Below, piece after piece: positions 16,275 to 23,661 of a DNA stretch of 64,000 bases. Under the pieces are notes generated by a model, which was not told the DNA's origin, ran no database searches, and saw only the letters and a program-made list of their open reading frames with translations. Position 1 is the first letter of the stretch. Every line of letters begins with the position of its first letter. Made by a program: the position numbers and the translations under genes. This stretch comes from Chthonomonas sp. UBA2785. Its GTDB lineage: Bacteria > Armatimonadota > Fimbriimonadia > Fimbriimonadales > Fimbriimonadaceae. The stretch is taken from assembly GCA_002352215.1 (NCBI GenBank), contig DEIB01000026.1, forward strand, positions 65,313-129,312, in the 5' to 3' direction.

Positions 16275-17592
16275 GCCTCACCCAAATCAAACGCCAGCAC
16301 CAGCGGCCGGGGAAGGTCCTCCACCCCCGCCGGCAGGGCAAACACGCACGCCCCGCCTTCCTCCCGCCACGGCACCGGCGCCTCGCACCCCAGCAGCCTC
16401 AATTCCGCCCCCACCGCAGGCCGCAACGCCCGCAGCCGGTCCGCCCCCTCGTCGCACAATAGGCAAAGCACTGCCCCTCCCGCTGCGTATAGCGCACGCC
16501 CTCATCGCCGTAGGGGGCAATGGCCCGCGAACCATAAATCGCCTCTCCGTTCACCCGCATCCACGCGCCAATCTCCCGTAGCCGCTCCCGCGCCCCCTCG
16601 GGGAACTCGCCCTCCGGCGTGGGGCCAAACCCGATCAAGAAATTCCCCCCTTTCGAGACGATCTCAATCAGCATCCGCAGGATCTCGCCCACCGGCCGGA
16701 ACACTTCCGGCCCCGCATACTTCCAGCTCGTGCCCATGCACAGGCAGCTTTCCCACGGCTGGTCTAGGGGCGCATCGGGGATCTGGTGTTCCGGGGTGAT
16801 GAAGTCCTCATATTCGTCGCCCACCGTGCGGTTGGCCACAATCAGGCCGGGCTGCAGCTCCCGCGCCATGCCAATCATCCCGGGCATGTCAATGTCCTCG
16901 CCGCTCTCGGTCTTCACCCAGCCCGCATCCAGCCACAGCACGTCCACCGGGCCGTAGCCGGTCATCAGCTCGCGGATTTGGGCGTGCGTAAACCGCACAA
17001 ATTCGTCCCACTGCGGGGTGCCGCGGGTATTGGCCTGGCGCGTCGTCACCGGGGCATCGGGCGACCAGTAGGCGGGGGAGTGCCAATCCGCCTTGGAGAA
17101 ATACACCGAAATCCCTAGCCCGCGCCGCTGCATGGCCTCGCAGAACCCCTTGTATACATCCACCGGGTAGGGGCTCTCCGGGCCCGTGATCTTGTAGTCG
17201 GTTTCGTGCGTGTCCCACATGCAAAAGCCGTCGTGGTGCTTGGCGGTGAGGGAAACGTAGCGGATGCCCGCGTCGGCCACGGCTTCGGCCCAGGCTTCAG
17301 GGTCGTAGCGGTGGGGGTGGAACTCGCGGTTGAGCGCCCAGTAATCGCGCTGGAAGCGGGCGAGGTCCTTGCCCCGGCTGGTCCAGCACTCCATGTTGTC
17401 GTTGCGCGCCCAGTCGTCGCCGGGGGAGAGGGGCCAGGACTCGCAGCAATCCCACAGCGAGTAGGGGCCCCAGTGCAGCAGAAGCCCGAACTTTTGGTCT
17501 TGGAACCACTCCAGGCGCTGGCGGAGCCACGCAGGCTTGGCGTGGGTGAGCGCGGTGGAGTGCGCAATGACGTCAAGTCGGTCTTCGGCCAC
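16271..17592 (-). pseudogene. Glycoside hydrolase family 29 alpha-L-fucosidase, frameshifted near its C-terminus
   Basis: From GTG 17592 the frame encodes a GH29 catalytic barrel: LEWFQDQKFGLLLHWGPYS, AKHHDGFCMWDT, YFSKADWHSP and VDVLWLDAGWV with the predicted nucleophile Asp. It reads into nonsense at about 16460 and stops at 16399. The continuing family C-terminus (LCDEGADRLRAL, AELRLLGCEAPVPW, LPAGVEDLPRPLVLAF) is intact in another frame down to a TGA at 16271. One extra T after TTTGCCTATT would restore a single 440-residue protein, so a one-base deletion around 16458-16460 is indicated. The restored stop overlaps the next gene by GTGA. This may be a real recent mutation or an assembly error; the catalytic domain is complete. 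It would release alpha-linked fucose with retention. Confidence 0.8.
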
Positions 17593-17598
17593 GCCGGG

Positions 17599-17604
17599 AG
17601 TTTA
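17599..17604 (-). promoter_or_regulatory. -10 box TAAACT of a leaderless promoter
   Basis: TAAACT followed by 6 nt and GTG 17592 of the GH29 gene. Confidence 0.5.
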
Positions 17605-17670
17605 CTGAGTGGCGGGATAGGCGCAGGCGAGGAACCCCCCTCAAGCACAAAACGGTAATCGAAGAAACAG

Positions 17671-18594
17671 ATGGTCGCCCTCGCTTGCGTTCTCGCCGCC
17701 ACCATGCCCGCCCCGGGCGCTGATCTCGTGCCCGGATTTGAGCGCATGACCTGCAATGATGCGTACGGGCGCAACATCACCTTCTATATCTCGCCCGTGA
17801 CGGCGAATGAGAAGAAGCCGGTCGCCCTCATTATCCTCGGGTCGGGCGGGCAATCCATCTGGATGCGAGTGGGGGATCGCATTGCGGGAGGGCTGCAAAA
17901 CCTCTTCCTCAATGTGGCCAAGGAGCAGTATCGCGTGCTCGTGGTGGAGAAGCCGGGCGTGCCGTTTGCCTTCAATCCGCCGCAGCCAGGCACGGCCATA
18001 GACTGCCCGCCGGAGTTCTTGGCCGAGCACACCCTGGAGCGGTGGTCCGCCGCCAATGCGGCCGCCCTGAAGGCCGCCTGGGCGCTCCCGGGTTCTGACC
18101 CCGCCCGCACCCTGGTCGTCGGTCACTCCGAAGGGGCCAAGGTGGCCGCAAAGGTCAGCCGCCTGGAAGAGCTCGTGACCCACGTGGCGATGCTCGCGGG
18201 GGGCGGGGCGAACCAACTCTTTGACCTCGCCACCATGGCGGAAAAGGGGATGCCGGGGGCCAGTCAATCGGTGTATGCCGAGTGGGAGAAGATCAAGCGT
18301 GACCCGGAAAGCACGACCAAGATGGCGTGGGGGCACCCGTATCGGTATTGGGGCAGCATGCTCCGCACATCCCCGCTGGAAGAAGCGCTGGGCAGCCGCG
18401 CCAAGCTGTTTGCCGCGAGCGGTAGCCGAGACATGGCCGTGCCCATCGAGTCGTTTGAGGTGCTGAGGGCTGGGCTCGCTCAAGCGGAACGCCCCGCCGA
18501 GCTCCACCGGATTGAAGGGGCCGACCACGGGTTTGAGCCGCTGGGGTTCGATGCCGTGTTTCGCATGGTCTTGAAGTGGGCGGCTGAGGCGTAA
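17671..18594 (+). CDS. Secreted alpha/beta hydrolase
   Basis: A 307-residue alpha/beta-hydrolase fold protein. A short hydrophobic N-terminus (VALACVLAATMPAPGA) suggests export. The nucleophile elbow is VVGHSEGAKVAAKV (Ser at about residue 153), an Asp candidate is in FAASGSRDMAVPIES, and the catalytic His is in IEGADHGFEP near the end, giving a complete Ser-Asp-His triad. It likely hydrolyses an ester or similar bond of unknown substrate. An in-frame stop 15 nt upstream fixes ATG 17671 as the first possible ATG. It is divergent from the GH29 gene. Confidence 0.8.
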   Translation: MVALACVLAATMPAPGADLVPGFERMTCNDAYGRNITFYISPVTANEKKPVALIILGSGGQSIWMRVGDRIAGGLQNLFLNVAKEQYRVLVVEKPGVPFAFNPPQPGTAIDCPPEFLAEHTLERWSAANAAALKAAWALPGSDPARTLVVGHSEGAKVAAKVSRLEELVTHVAMLAGGGANQLFDLATMAEKGMPGASQSVYAEWEKIKRDPESTTKMAWGHPYRYWGSMLRTSPLEEALGSRAKLFAASGSRDMAVPIESFEVLRAGLAQAERPAELHRIEGADHGFEPLGFDAVFRMVLKWAAEA

Positions 18595-18657
18595 CGGCAC
18601 CTGGAAGGGCTCTGGCCCCGGCGGAGAGGACAAAACTGGTTGCTCTAGGTCTCGTCC

Positions 18658-18701
18658 TTGACAAAAAGAATAAACAACGGCTAATATAAGCGCAAGCTTA
18701 T
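18658..18701 (+). promoter_or_regulatory. Promoter and ArsR-type operator of the arsR-SRPBCC operon
   Basis: TTGACA (18658-18663) and TAATAT (18682-18687) are spaced by 18 bp. A perfect inverted repeat ATAAGC-GCAA-GCTTAT (18686-18701) overlaps the end of the -10 box and the first two bases of the ATG. Its position would let the encoded ArsR-like repressor block its own promoter. Confidence 0.8.
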
Positions 18702-19008
18702 GAAAAATGGTGACATTTGGAGAGCCCTGGCCGAACCGCTTCGCCGTCAGTTGCTCGAAATCCTGCGGGCCGGGGCTCAACCGGCCGGACAGCTGGCTCT
18801 CACCACAGGCCACAGCCAGCCGCTCGTCTCCCAGCATCTGCGGGTGTTGTTGGAAGCTGGACTGGTAAGAGTCTCGCCACAAGGCCGAAGCCGACTGTAC
18901 GGGCTCAATGAGGAGGGATTTCGAACAGTTGCCGAATGGCTCGCCCAATACGAGGTGTTCTGGTCCGAACGACTTGACCGACTTGCTGAGGTGGTTGAGC
19001 AGCGATGA
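18700..19008 (+). CDS. ArsR-family winged-helix repressor
   Basis: A 102-residue regulator starting DIWRALAEPLRRQLLEILRA, with the recognition helix region HSQPLVSQHLRVLLEAGLVR and a beta wing SPQGRSRLYGLNE. No cysteine or histidine metal site is visible, so it is probably not a metal sensor but belongs to the ArsR-type group that controls SRPBCC genes. It overlaps the next gene by ATGA, so the two are co-translated. A perfect inverted repeat at its own promoter and start codon suggests autoregulation. Confidence 0.9.
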   Translation: MKNGDIWRALAEPLRRQLLEILRAGAQPAGQLALTTGHSQPLVSQHLRVLLEAGLVRVSPQGRSRLYGLNEEGFRTVAEWLAQYEVFWSERLDRLAEVVEQR

Positions 19009-19421
19009 AGGATTCCATCGTTCTTGAACGCGAGTTCAACCTCCCGCCTGAGAAGATCTGGCACGCCCTGACTGACGCCGAGACCCTGGGCCGATGGCTG
19101 ATGCCGAACACATTCCGGCTCGAGGTGGGAGCGGAATTCACATTCTCGACGAAGCCGGCCCCGGGCTTTGATGGGGTCGTCCGCTGTAAGGTCCTCCAAA
19201 TCAATCCCCAGCGCTCCTTGTCTTACACTTGGCAGGGCGGCGGTCTGGATACGGTTGTCGAATGGACCCTTGAACCTAAGAATTCCGGAACGTTGCTAAA
19301 ACTGCGGCACCGTGGATTCCGCGGCTTCAAGGCCTCCCTCATCCGCCGTATCCTCGAAAGCGGATGGAAGTCGATGCTCTCCGGCGAAGCCTTCGAGCGA
19401 CTGGCGAGGGAAGCGAAATGA
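19005..19421 (+). CDS. SRPBCC (AHSA1-like) domain protein
   Basis: A 138-residue START/Bet-v-1-like protein: LEREFNLPPEKIWHALTDAE, then LGRWLMPN, GAEFTFSTKPAPGFDGVVRC, LSYTWQGGGLDTVVEWTLEP and a C-terminal helix GWKSMLSGEAFERLAREAK. Members have a hydrophobic cavity for small lipophilic ligands. Pairing with an ArsR-type regulator is a common arrangement in many bacteria; the ligand is unknown. ATGA overlaps join it to the genes on both sides. Confidence 0.9.
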   Translation: MKDSIVLEREFNLPPEKIWHALTDAETLGRWLMPNTFRLEVGAEFTFSTKPAPGFDGVVRCKVLQINPQRSLSYTWQGGGLDTVVEWTLEPKNSGTLLKLRHRGFRGFKASLIRRILESGWKSMLSGEAFERLAREAK

Positions 19422-19963
19422 CCCCCGCCGAGATGCAAGCCGCCGTGATTCGCGGCCTGAAAGCCAAGACCGGCAGGGATCTCGAAGAGTGGCTTGCGTT
19501 GCTGGAAGAAGCCGCACTTTCATCTCGAAAAGAGCGAGTTACGTGGCTGAAGTCCACCCACGGGGTCGGGCACGTTACCGCGACAATTCTGGCGGATCAT
19601 GCCGCTGGCGACGCTCACCTGCAGGTTGGGCCGCAAGCGCTTCTTGATCAACTCTTTGGCAAGGAAGAGGAAGCTGTCCGCACCCAGCTTGCAGAGGTAC
19701 TGGCCTTTGCTCGGGGTCTATCGCAAGTAGAGATTGTGCCTTGCAAGGGCTATGTGGGGCTCAAAACTCAACGCCAGTTCGCGGCCTTGCGCCCAAAGAA
19801 CGGGCGGCTTGAGATCGGCCTGGCCTTAGTAGGTGCACCCGAGGGGAAGGTTCATCCCGTGCGTGGACTGGGTGGCGGGCGAGTCACCCAAGGCATCTGG
19901 GCCGATGAGCCATGGCGGGCGGACTTTGAGCAAGCGTATCGAGAGTCGATTGGACTAAGTTAG
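19418..19963 (+). CDS. DUF4287 and DUF5655 domain protein (third gene of the arsR operon)
   Basis: A 181-residue paralog of 4252-4824. DUF4287 part: GRDLEEWLALLEEAALSS, WLKSTHGVGHVTATILADHA. DUF5655 part: AFARGLSQVEIVPCKGYVGL, KTQRQFAALRPK and a final WRADFEQAYRES. The ATG overlaps the SRPBCC stop as ATGA, which fixes the start even though the frame is open further upstream. Being in the operon it should be controlled by the same ArsR-type repressor. Function unknown; DUF5655 often co-occurs with SRPBCC genes. Confidence 0.85.
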   Translation: MTPAEMQAAVIRGLKAKTGRDLEEWLALLEEAALSSRKERVTWLKSTHGVGHVTATILADHAAGDAHLQVGPQALLDQLFGKEEEAVRTQLAEVLAFARGLSQVEIVPCKGYVGLKTQRQFAALRPKNGRLEIGLALVGAPEGKVHPVRGLGGGRVTQGIWADEPWRADFEQAYRESIGLS

Positions 19964-20164
19964 AAAACGGCGGGAGTCAAGCTCAAGCGGCGGGAGATTC
20001 CGATAGTAGGTCCACATAAGTGTATTGCTGAAGGTTAGGATTTAATCAGAAGTGGCTCACTCTTGGAAGCTCATGGGAAAACACACAATAGCCAAACTTG
20101 CTGTCGGGTTCTCGAAAGGTGGATACTTAAAGAGACTCAGAAGTTCTGCATCTGAGGGAGTCCC

Positions 20165-20791
20165 ATGTTTCAGCAACTGCAGCAGTTACTTCAACACCGT
20201 AACCCCCGCTTTGTATGCGAGGCGGCGGGTGACAAGCCCGATGCCGGCGAGCACATCGCGCATATCGATCATGAGGTGACTCCGGGGTTGGACGCCAACG
20301 CACTGGCCGAGCTGCGCCAGCAGGTTGGCGACCTTCCGCATCTCTTCGCGTTCTATGAACGCTATGGCAGCGTGCGCTTGTTCCGAGACTCCATCGAGGG
20401 CAAGTGGAGCGGCAAGGCGTCCGCCTATTACATCGCTCCCCCGGATGAGTGGGCCGAGCTCCGCGACGGGGCTCAAAGCTGGTTCGATGATCTCGACGAA
20501 GATGATCAGGAGACGCTTCCGGATTGGATCACTGAATACGTGGTGGTCGGCGAAATCCCCCAATCGGGCAATTACTTCCTGATGCCGCTGGTCGGCGATA
20601 ATCGCGGCAAGGTCTATACCTTTGACCATGATGGCTATGTGTTCATCGAACGGGGAAGCAACTTCGAGGAGTTCGTAGACTCATTAGCCCGCGTGGATGC
20701 GGAGCACCTGGATGAAATTGGTGGCCACACGAGATACGCGGATGGCAAAACTGAGTACCAGTGGATGCCAAATCAGTACCTCCACGATTAG
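20165..20791 (+). CDS. SMI1/KNR4-family protein
   Basis: A 208-residue protein with the SMI1/KNR4 layout: LDANALAELRQQVGDLPHLF, YERYGSVRLFRD, a long beta region PPDEWAELRDGAQSWFDDLD, IPQSGNYFLMPLVGD, then VYTFDHDGYVFIERGSNFEE and FVDSLARVD. Bacterial members are commonly immunity proteins of polymorphic toxin or contact-dependent systems, but no toxin gene is present here. Start ATG is preceded by GAGGGAG. The 201-nt gap upstream (19964-20164) shows no gene, only two CGGCGGGAG copies. Confidence 0.8.
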   Translation: MFQQLQQLLQHRNPRFVCEAAGDKPDAGEHIAHIDHEVTPGLDANALAELRQQVGDLPHLFAFYERYGSVRLFRDSIEGKWSGKASAYYIAPPDEWAELRDGAQSWFDDLDEDDQETLPDWITEYVVVGEIPQSGNYFLMPLVGDNRGKVYTFDHDGYVFIERGSNFEEFVDSLARVDAEHLDEIGGHTRYADGKTEYQWMPNQYLHD

Positions 20792-20854
20792 GAGTATCGC
20801 GCTTACTGTTGAGCGTGCGGGGCAAGGCGTGGTTTGCACCCCCCAAGCCCAAAG

Positions 20855-20860
20855 TAAACT
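20855..20860 (+). promoter_or_regulatory. -10 box TAAACT of a leaderless promoter
   Basis: TAAACT followed by 7 nt and ATG 20868; it shows that the long upstream extension of the frame (from 20697) is not translated as part of this gene. Confidence 0.55.
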
Positions 20861-20867
20861 CCGCGCC

Positions 20868-21392
20868 ATGTGGGGCAAGAAGCGCACCCCTCCGCCGCCC
20901 GAATGGGTGTGCCCGCAATGCGGCGGCACGCACGTTGGCCTCCCCACCGACTACGGCTGGCGGCTGCCGGACGAGGTCTGGGCGCTCGGCGAGGAAGCCC
21001 GCCAAGCCCACCTGGACTGGGCCACCGACGTCTGCCACCACGAGGGCCGTTGGTTCCTGCGCGGCGTTCTCTATGTCCCCTTCACCTTCAGCGACGGCCG
21101 GTGGGGCTGGGGGTGCTGGGCCGAAGTCCAGGAATCCACCGTCCACGCCCTGTGGGCCCTCGAAGACCGAGACGGCTCCCATCTCCCCCCGGAACCTGGC
21201 ACCCTCGCCTGCGAGATCCCTTGCTACCCGGATTCGATGGGGCTGCCGGTCCGGGTGCAGTTCGGGCCGGGCCACCTGCGCCCCTTTTTCTATTGCGCCG
21301 AAGACCAAACCCACCCGCTGGCCACCGACCAGCGCCACGGGATTGACGAGGCCAAGTACCACGCCATCGTGGACACCGTCATGCCCAAGTAA
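20868..21392 (+). CDS. DUF2199 family protein
   Basis: A 174-residue protein with the DUF2199 signature: N-terminal zinc-ribbon-like pair WVCPQCGGTHVGLP, TDYGWRLPDEVW, then DVCHHEGRWFLRGVLYVPF and a tryptophan-rich WGWGCWAEV segment. The function of the family is not known; members are small soluble proteins scattered in accessory regions. The start is set by the TAAACT box 7 nt upstream and by alignment of the CxxC near the N-terminus. It is convergent with the glycosidase-like gene, with 30 nt between stops. Confidence 0.85.
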   Translation: MWGKKRTPPPPEWVCPQCGGTHVGLPTDYGWRLPDEVWALGEEARQAHLDWATDVCHHEGRWFLRGVLYVPFTFSDGRWGWGCWAEVQESTVHALWALEDRDGSHLPPEPGTLACEIPCYPDSMGLPVRVQFGPGHLRPFFYCAEDQTHPLATDQRHGIDEAKYHAIVDTVMPK

Positions 21393-21422
21393 AGGCTTGC
21401 AAGCTCAAAAAGAGCCCCCCGG

Positions 21423-23468
21423 CTACGCGCGCTTGGTAGAAAACTTCACCCACGTCCAAGAGCGCGCCGCCACGGTGACCTCAACCTGGTCGCCCTCCAT
21501 CGGCACCGCGCCACCCCCCGCATGCGCCCGATAAACTGGGCCGGAAAAGCCATAAGCCCGCATGGTGAGCGGAATCGACTCCGTGATGCCCTGGCCGGTC
21601 GGGTTGTAGACCACCAGCATCGCCTCGGGGTCCGCCCCTGGTAGCACATGCAAGATGTAGTCGAGGCCCCTTCCATCGGGTCGGCGGAGATGGATCACGT
21701 CGGCCTCCAGCAGCTCTCGGTTCGCCTTGTACCAATTCACCATCTTCACCACCACGGCCTTGGTTTCCGGCGAATCATAAAGCCGGGTGCCGCGCCAACA
21801 CGCCTGCGCGCCGTAGCCCAGGGTGTTGGCAAAGTGCATCTCGTAGTCGGCTAAATGTTCTTTCAGGGGCTCAATAGTGGCCGCAGCACCGCCCCCGTGA
21901 TACTGAACAAGCGGAACAAACATCCATCCCATTGAGGGGGTCTTCTTCCACGTCCCGTCAAACATGTTTTGGCGCGCATGGACGTGCTGCTGCTCCCGGG
22001 GTAGGGACCAGTTCGTTTCGCGGTAACCCATCCCCGTTTTGTTCGAACCATTGAACTGATAGTAGTCCGGAACATTTAAGAAGATGTCTCGATCTCGGCA
22101 CCACTTGTAGAACTCCGTAATCTGTTGAAACTGTGACCACTGAGAATCCAGCAGCCCGGCGTGGCCCGGATGGCTGGTGGAAGCGCACTGGTCGCCCGGG
22201 TAGTTGCCATCGTGCTCCAGCAACTGGAACCCTGTGGCCTCAATGAAAAACTTGAGCTTCTCGAAGTACTCCTGGCCCCAAACAGAACCTAAGCAGGGCG
22301 AGTTCCCGAAGATCGAACCCCCCGTCTTTCCTGTTACCGGGTTGATCACATCGTGCTCGTCACTAATCCGGCGGCTGGCCAACAGGGAATAGCCACCAAA
22401 GCGGACGTTCTTTTGCGTGGCGTACTCGCGCAGGGCCTTCCAACGAGAGATGTTCGCCGGAGACGTGTCCTCCATGTTCAGGCCCGAACCGAAACTCATG
22501 ATGACCATTTCGAATCCACACTCCGAAGCTTGGTCAATGGCGGTGCGGATTTCGGTGTCGTCGTTGCTCACCACATGGAGCATCAGCGGATTGTCGAGCA
22601 CCCACGGGGTGACTGCGCGATAGAGCCTTCGCTGATCCAGCGAGTTCGATTCCCTGTCTGACCCACCATGAAGAATTGCAAACGAAGTCACGGAACGAAC
22701 CGGCGCCTCCGTGGTGGTCGTGTGCATGCCGTTGGGCGGCCGAACTTCAACGAGGCAGGGCGTCTTTAGCAGATAGTTGACTTGGGTGGTGTAAGTGTCA
22801 TCCGTCTCCCAAAAAGTGCTGGCGTTCAGGTTGCCCCCCATGGACATGTCGCTCAGCACCGTGACGTTAGGAAGGCGCATGTTCTGAGATCGCTCAACCT
22901 CGCTTTCGGCCTCCACTAGGCTCAGTCGCTCGGTGACGATTTGGTTCACCACAATGCGCTTGCTCGGCTTGGGCGTCACCGTGACATGTTTGGCAATCGC
23001 GGGGACGCCATCGTAAATCTCAAAGGTCAGAACGGCAAAGAAGTCAGGGTGTTCAAATTCAAAATTGCACGCCTTCCCGCGGGGAGACCACGGCGCGCCA
23101 TTCACGCGGTGCGGAATGCGGCTTTGAGGCAGGCCATGGGTGACTTTCCTTAAAGGCAGTGACTTGGGCGAAGGCACCGCGTTGGCGATCCATGTCTCGG
23201 TCAAGAAAGCCTTGTTCGGCAGAGGCTGAACTCCCCCCAGCCAGTACTCGGTGTTGTCAACAATGAGGCGAGCCTCCGGCTCAATGGTCCGAATGAACTC
23301 TTCGCGGCTGTCCATTCGCGAGAAGGAGGTAGTGCCCACAACGTTGCTGGTGCGAATGACGCGACGGACGACTTCGTTCTGAAGCACGACTTGGTCGGCG
23401 TTTACGCTAACGGTGGAGGGCCCCAGTATGAGAGTGCCAAGCCAAAGGGCATAGGGGGCCGTGACCAT
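21423..23468 (-). CDS. Secreted glycoside-hydrolase-like protein (TIM barrel)
   Basis: A 681-residue protein with a signal peptide (about residues 1-24, ending VSVNA). An N-terminal beta domain (30-280) is followed by a barrel-like region with CGFEMVIMSFGSGLNMED, RFGGYSLLASRR, GFQLLEHDGNYPGDQCAST, HPGHAGLLDSQW and FLNVPDYYQFNGSNKTGMG. It resembles the alpha-galactosidase-like sequences of polysaccharide-degrading bacteria (GGAAATIEPLKEH, HLRRPDGRG). The Asp of EHDGNYPGD is a plausible catalytic residue. A C-terminal beta domain ends the protein. I cannot place it in a CAZy family with confidence. Confidence 0.65.
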   Translation of the reverse strand: MVTAPYALWLGTLILGPSTVSVNADQVVLQNEVVRRVIRTSNVVGTTSFSRMDSREEFIRTIEPEARLIVDNTEYWLGGVQPLPNKAFLTETWIANAVPSPKSLPLRKVTHGLPQSRIPHRVNGAPWSPRGKACNFEFEHPDFFAVLTFEIYDGVPAIAKHVTVTPKPSKRIVVNQIVTERLSLVEAESEVERSQNMRLPNVTVLSDMSMGGNLNASTFWETDDTYTTQVNYLLKTPCLVEVRPPNGMHTTTTEAPVRSVTSFAILHGGSDRESNSLDQRRLYRAVTPWVLDNPLMLHVVSNDDTEIRTAIDQASECGFEMVIMSFGSGLNMEDTSPANISRWKALREYATQKNVRFGGYSLLASRRISDEHDVINPVTGKTGGSIFGNSPCLGSVWGQEYFEKLKFFIEATGFQLLEHDGNYPGDQCASTSHPGHAGLLDSQWSQFQQITEFYKWCRDRDIFLNVPDYYQFNGSNKTGMGYRETNWSLPREQQHVHARQNMFDGTWKKTPSMGWMFVPLVQYHGGGAAATIEPLKEHLADYEMHFANTLGYGAQACWRGTRLYDSPETKAVVVKMVNWYKANRELLEADVIHLRRPDGRGLDYILHVLPGADPEAMLVVYNPTGQGITESIPLTMRAYGFSGPVYRAHAGGGAVPMEGDQVEVTVAARSWTWVKFSTKRA

Positions 23469-23477
23469 GGGTCCCCA

Positions 23478-23483
23478 AGTCTA
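23478..23483 (-). promoter_or_regulatory. -10 box TAGACT upstream of the glycosidase-like gene
   Basis: TAGACT is followed by 9 nt and ATG 23468, giving a leaderless or nearly leaderless transcript. Confidence 0.4.
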
Positions 23484-23492
23484 CCAAGGGGT

Positions 23493-23510
23493 GCGAGCGC
23501 GGTCGCTCGC
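23493..23510. terminator. Perfect hairpin between tRNA-Ala and the glycosidase-like gene
   Basis: GCGAGCG-CGGT-CGCTCGC is a 7-bp stem with a 4-nt loop. On the tRNA strand a run of five T lies between the tRNA end and the hairpin, not after it, so it is not a classical intrinsic terminator. It may end or trim the tRNA transcript. Confidence 0.4.
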
Positions 23511-23517
23511 GAAAAAG

Positions 23518-23593
23518 TGGTGGAGATAAGGGGATTCGAACCCCTGGCCTCTGCAGTGCGATTGCAGCGCTCTCCCAGCTGAGCTATATCCCC
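23518..23593 (-). tRNA. tRNA-Ala (anticodon CGC)
   Basis: A full cloverleaf: acceptor GGGGATA/TATCTCC with the G3-U70 pair that marks alanine tRNAs, D arm TAGCTCAGCTGGGAGAGC, anticodon stem CTGCA/TGCAG around the loop ATCGCAC (anticodon CGC, reads GCG), and T arm with GGTTCGAACCC. The 3' CCA is encoded. An upstream TATCAT box fits a promoter. Confidence 0.97.
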
Positions 23594-23605
23594 ACGCGGC
23601 CTTCA

Positions 23606-23611
23606 ATGATA
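23606..23611 (-). promoter_or_regulatory. -10 box TATCAT for tRNA-Ala
   Basis: TATCAT on the minus strand is 12 nt before the first base of the mature tRNA. Confidence 0.45.
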
Positions 23612-23661
23612 CCTCGGCCCGCCCAACCCAGTTCAAGAGTCGCCTAGGCCAACCGGCGCGG

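Noticed and set aside
16271..16471. Separate 66-residue gene after the GH29 fucosidase
   Set aside because: Its sequence continues the fucosidase C-terminal domain; it is the shifted end of the same gene.
21393..21422. Intrinsic terminator between the DUF2199 and glycosidase-like genes
   Set aside because: The palindrome GCTTGCAAGC is short and the adjacent A/T run is on the wrong side for both genes or too brief.
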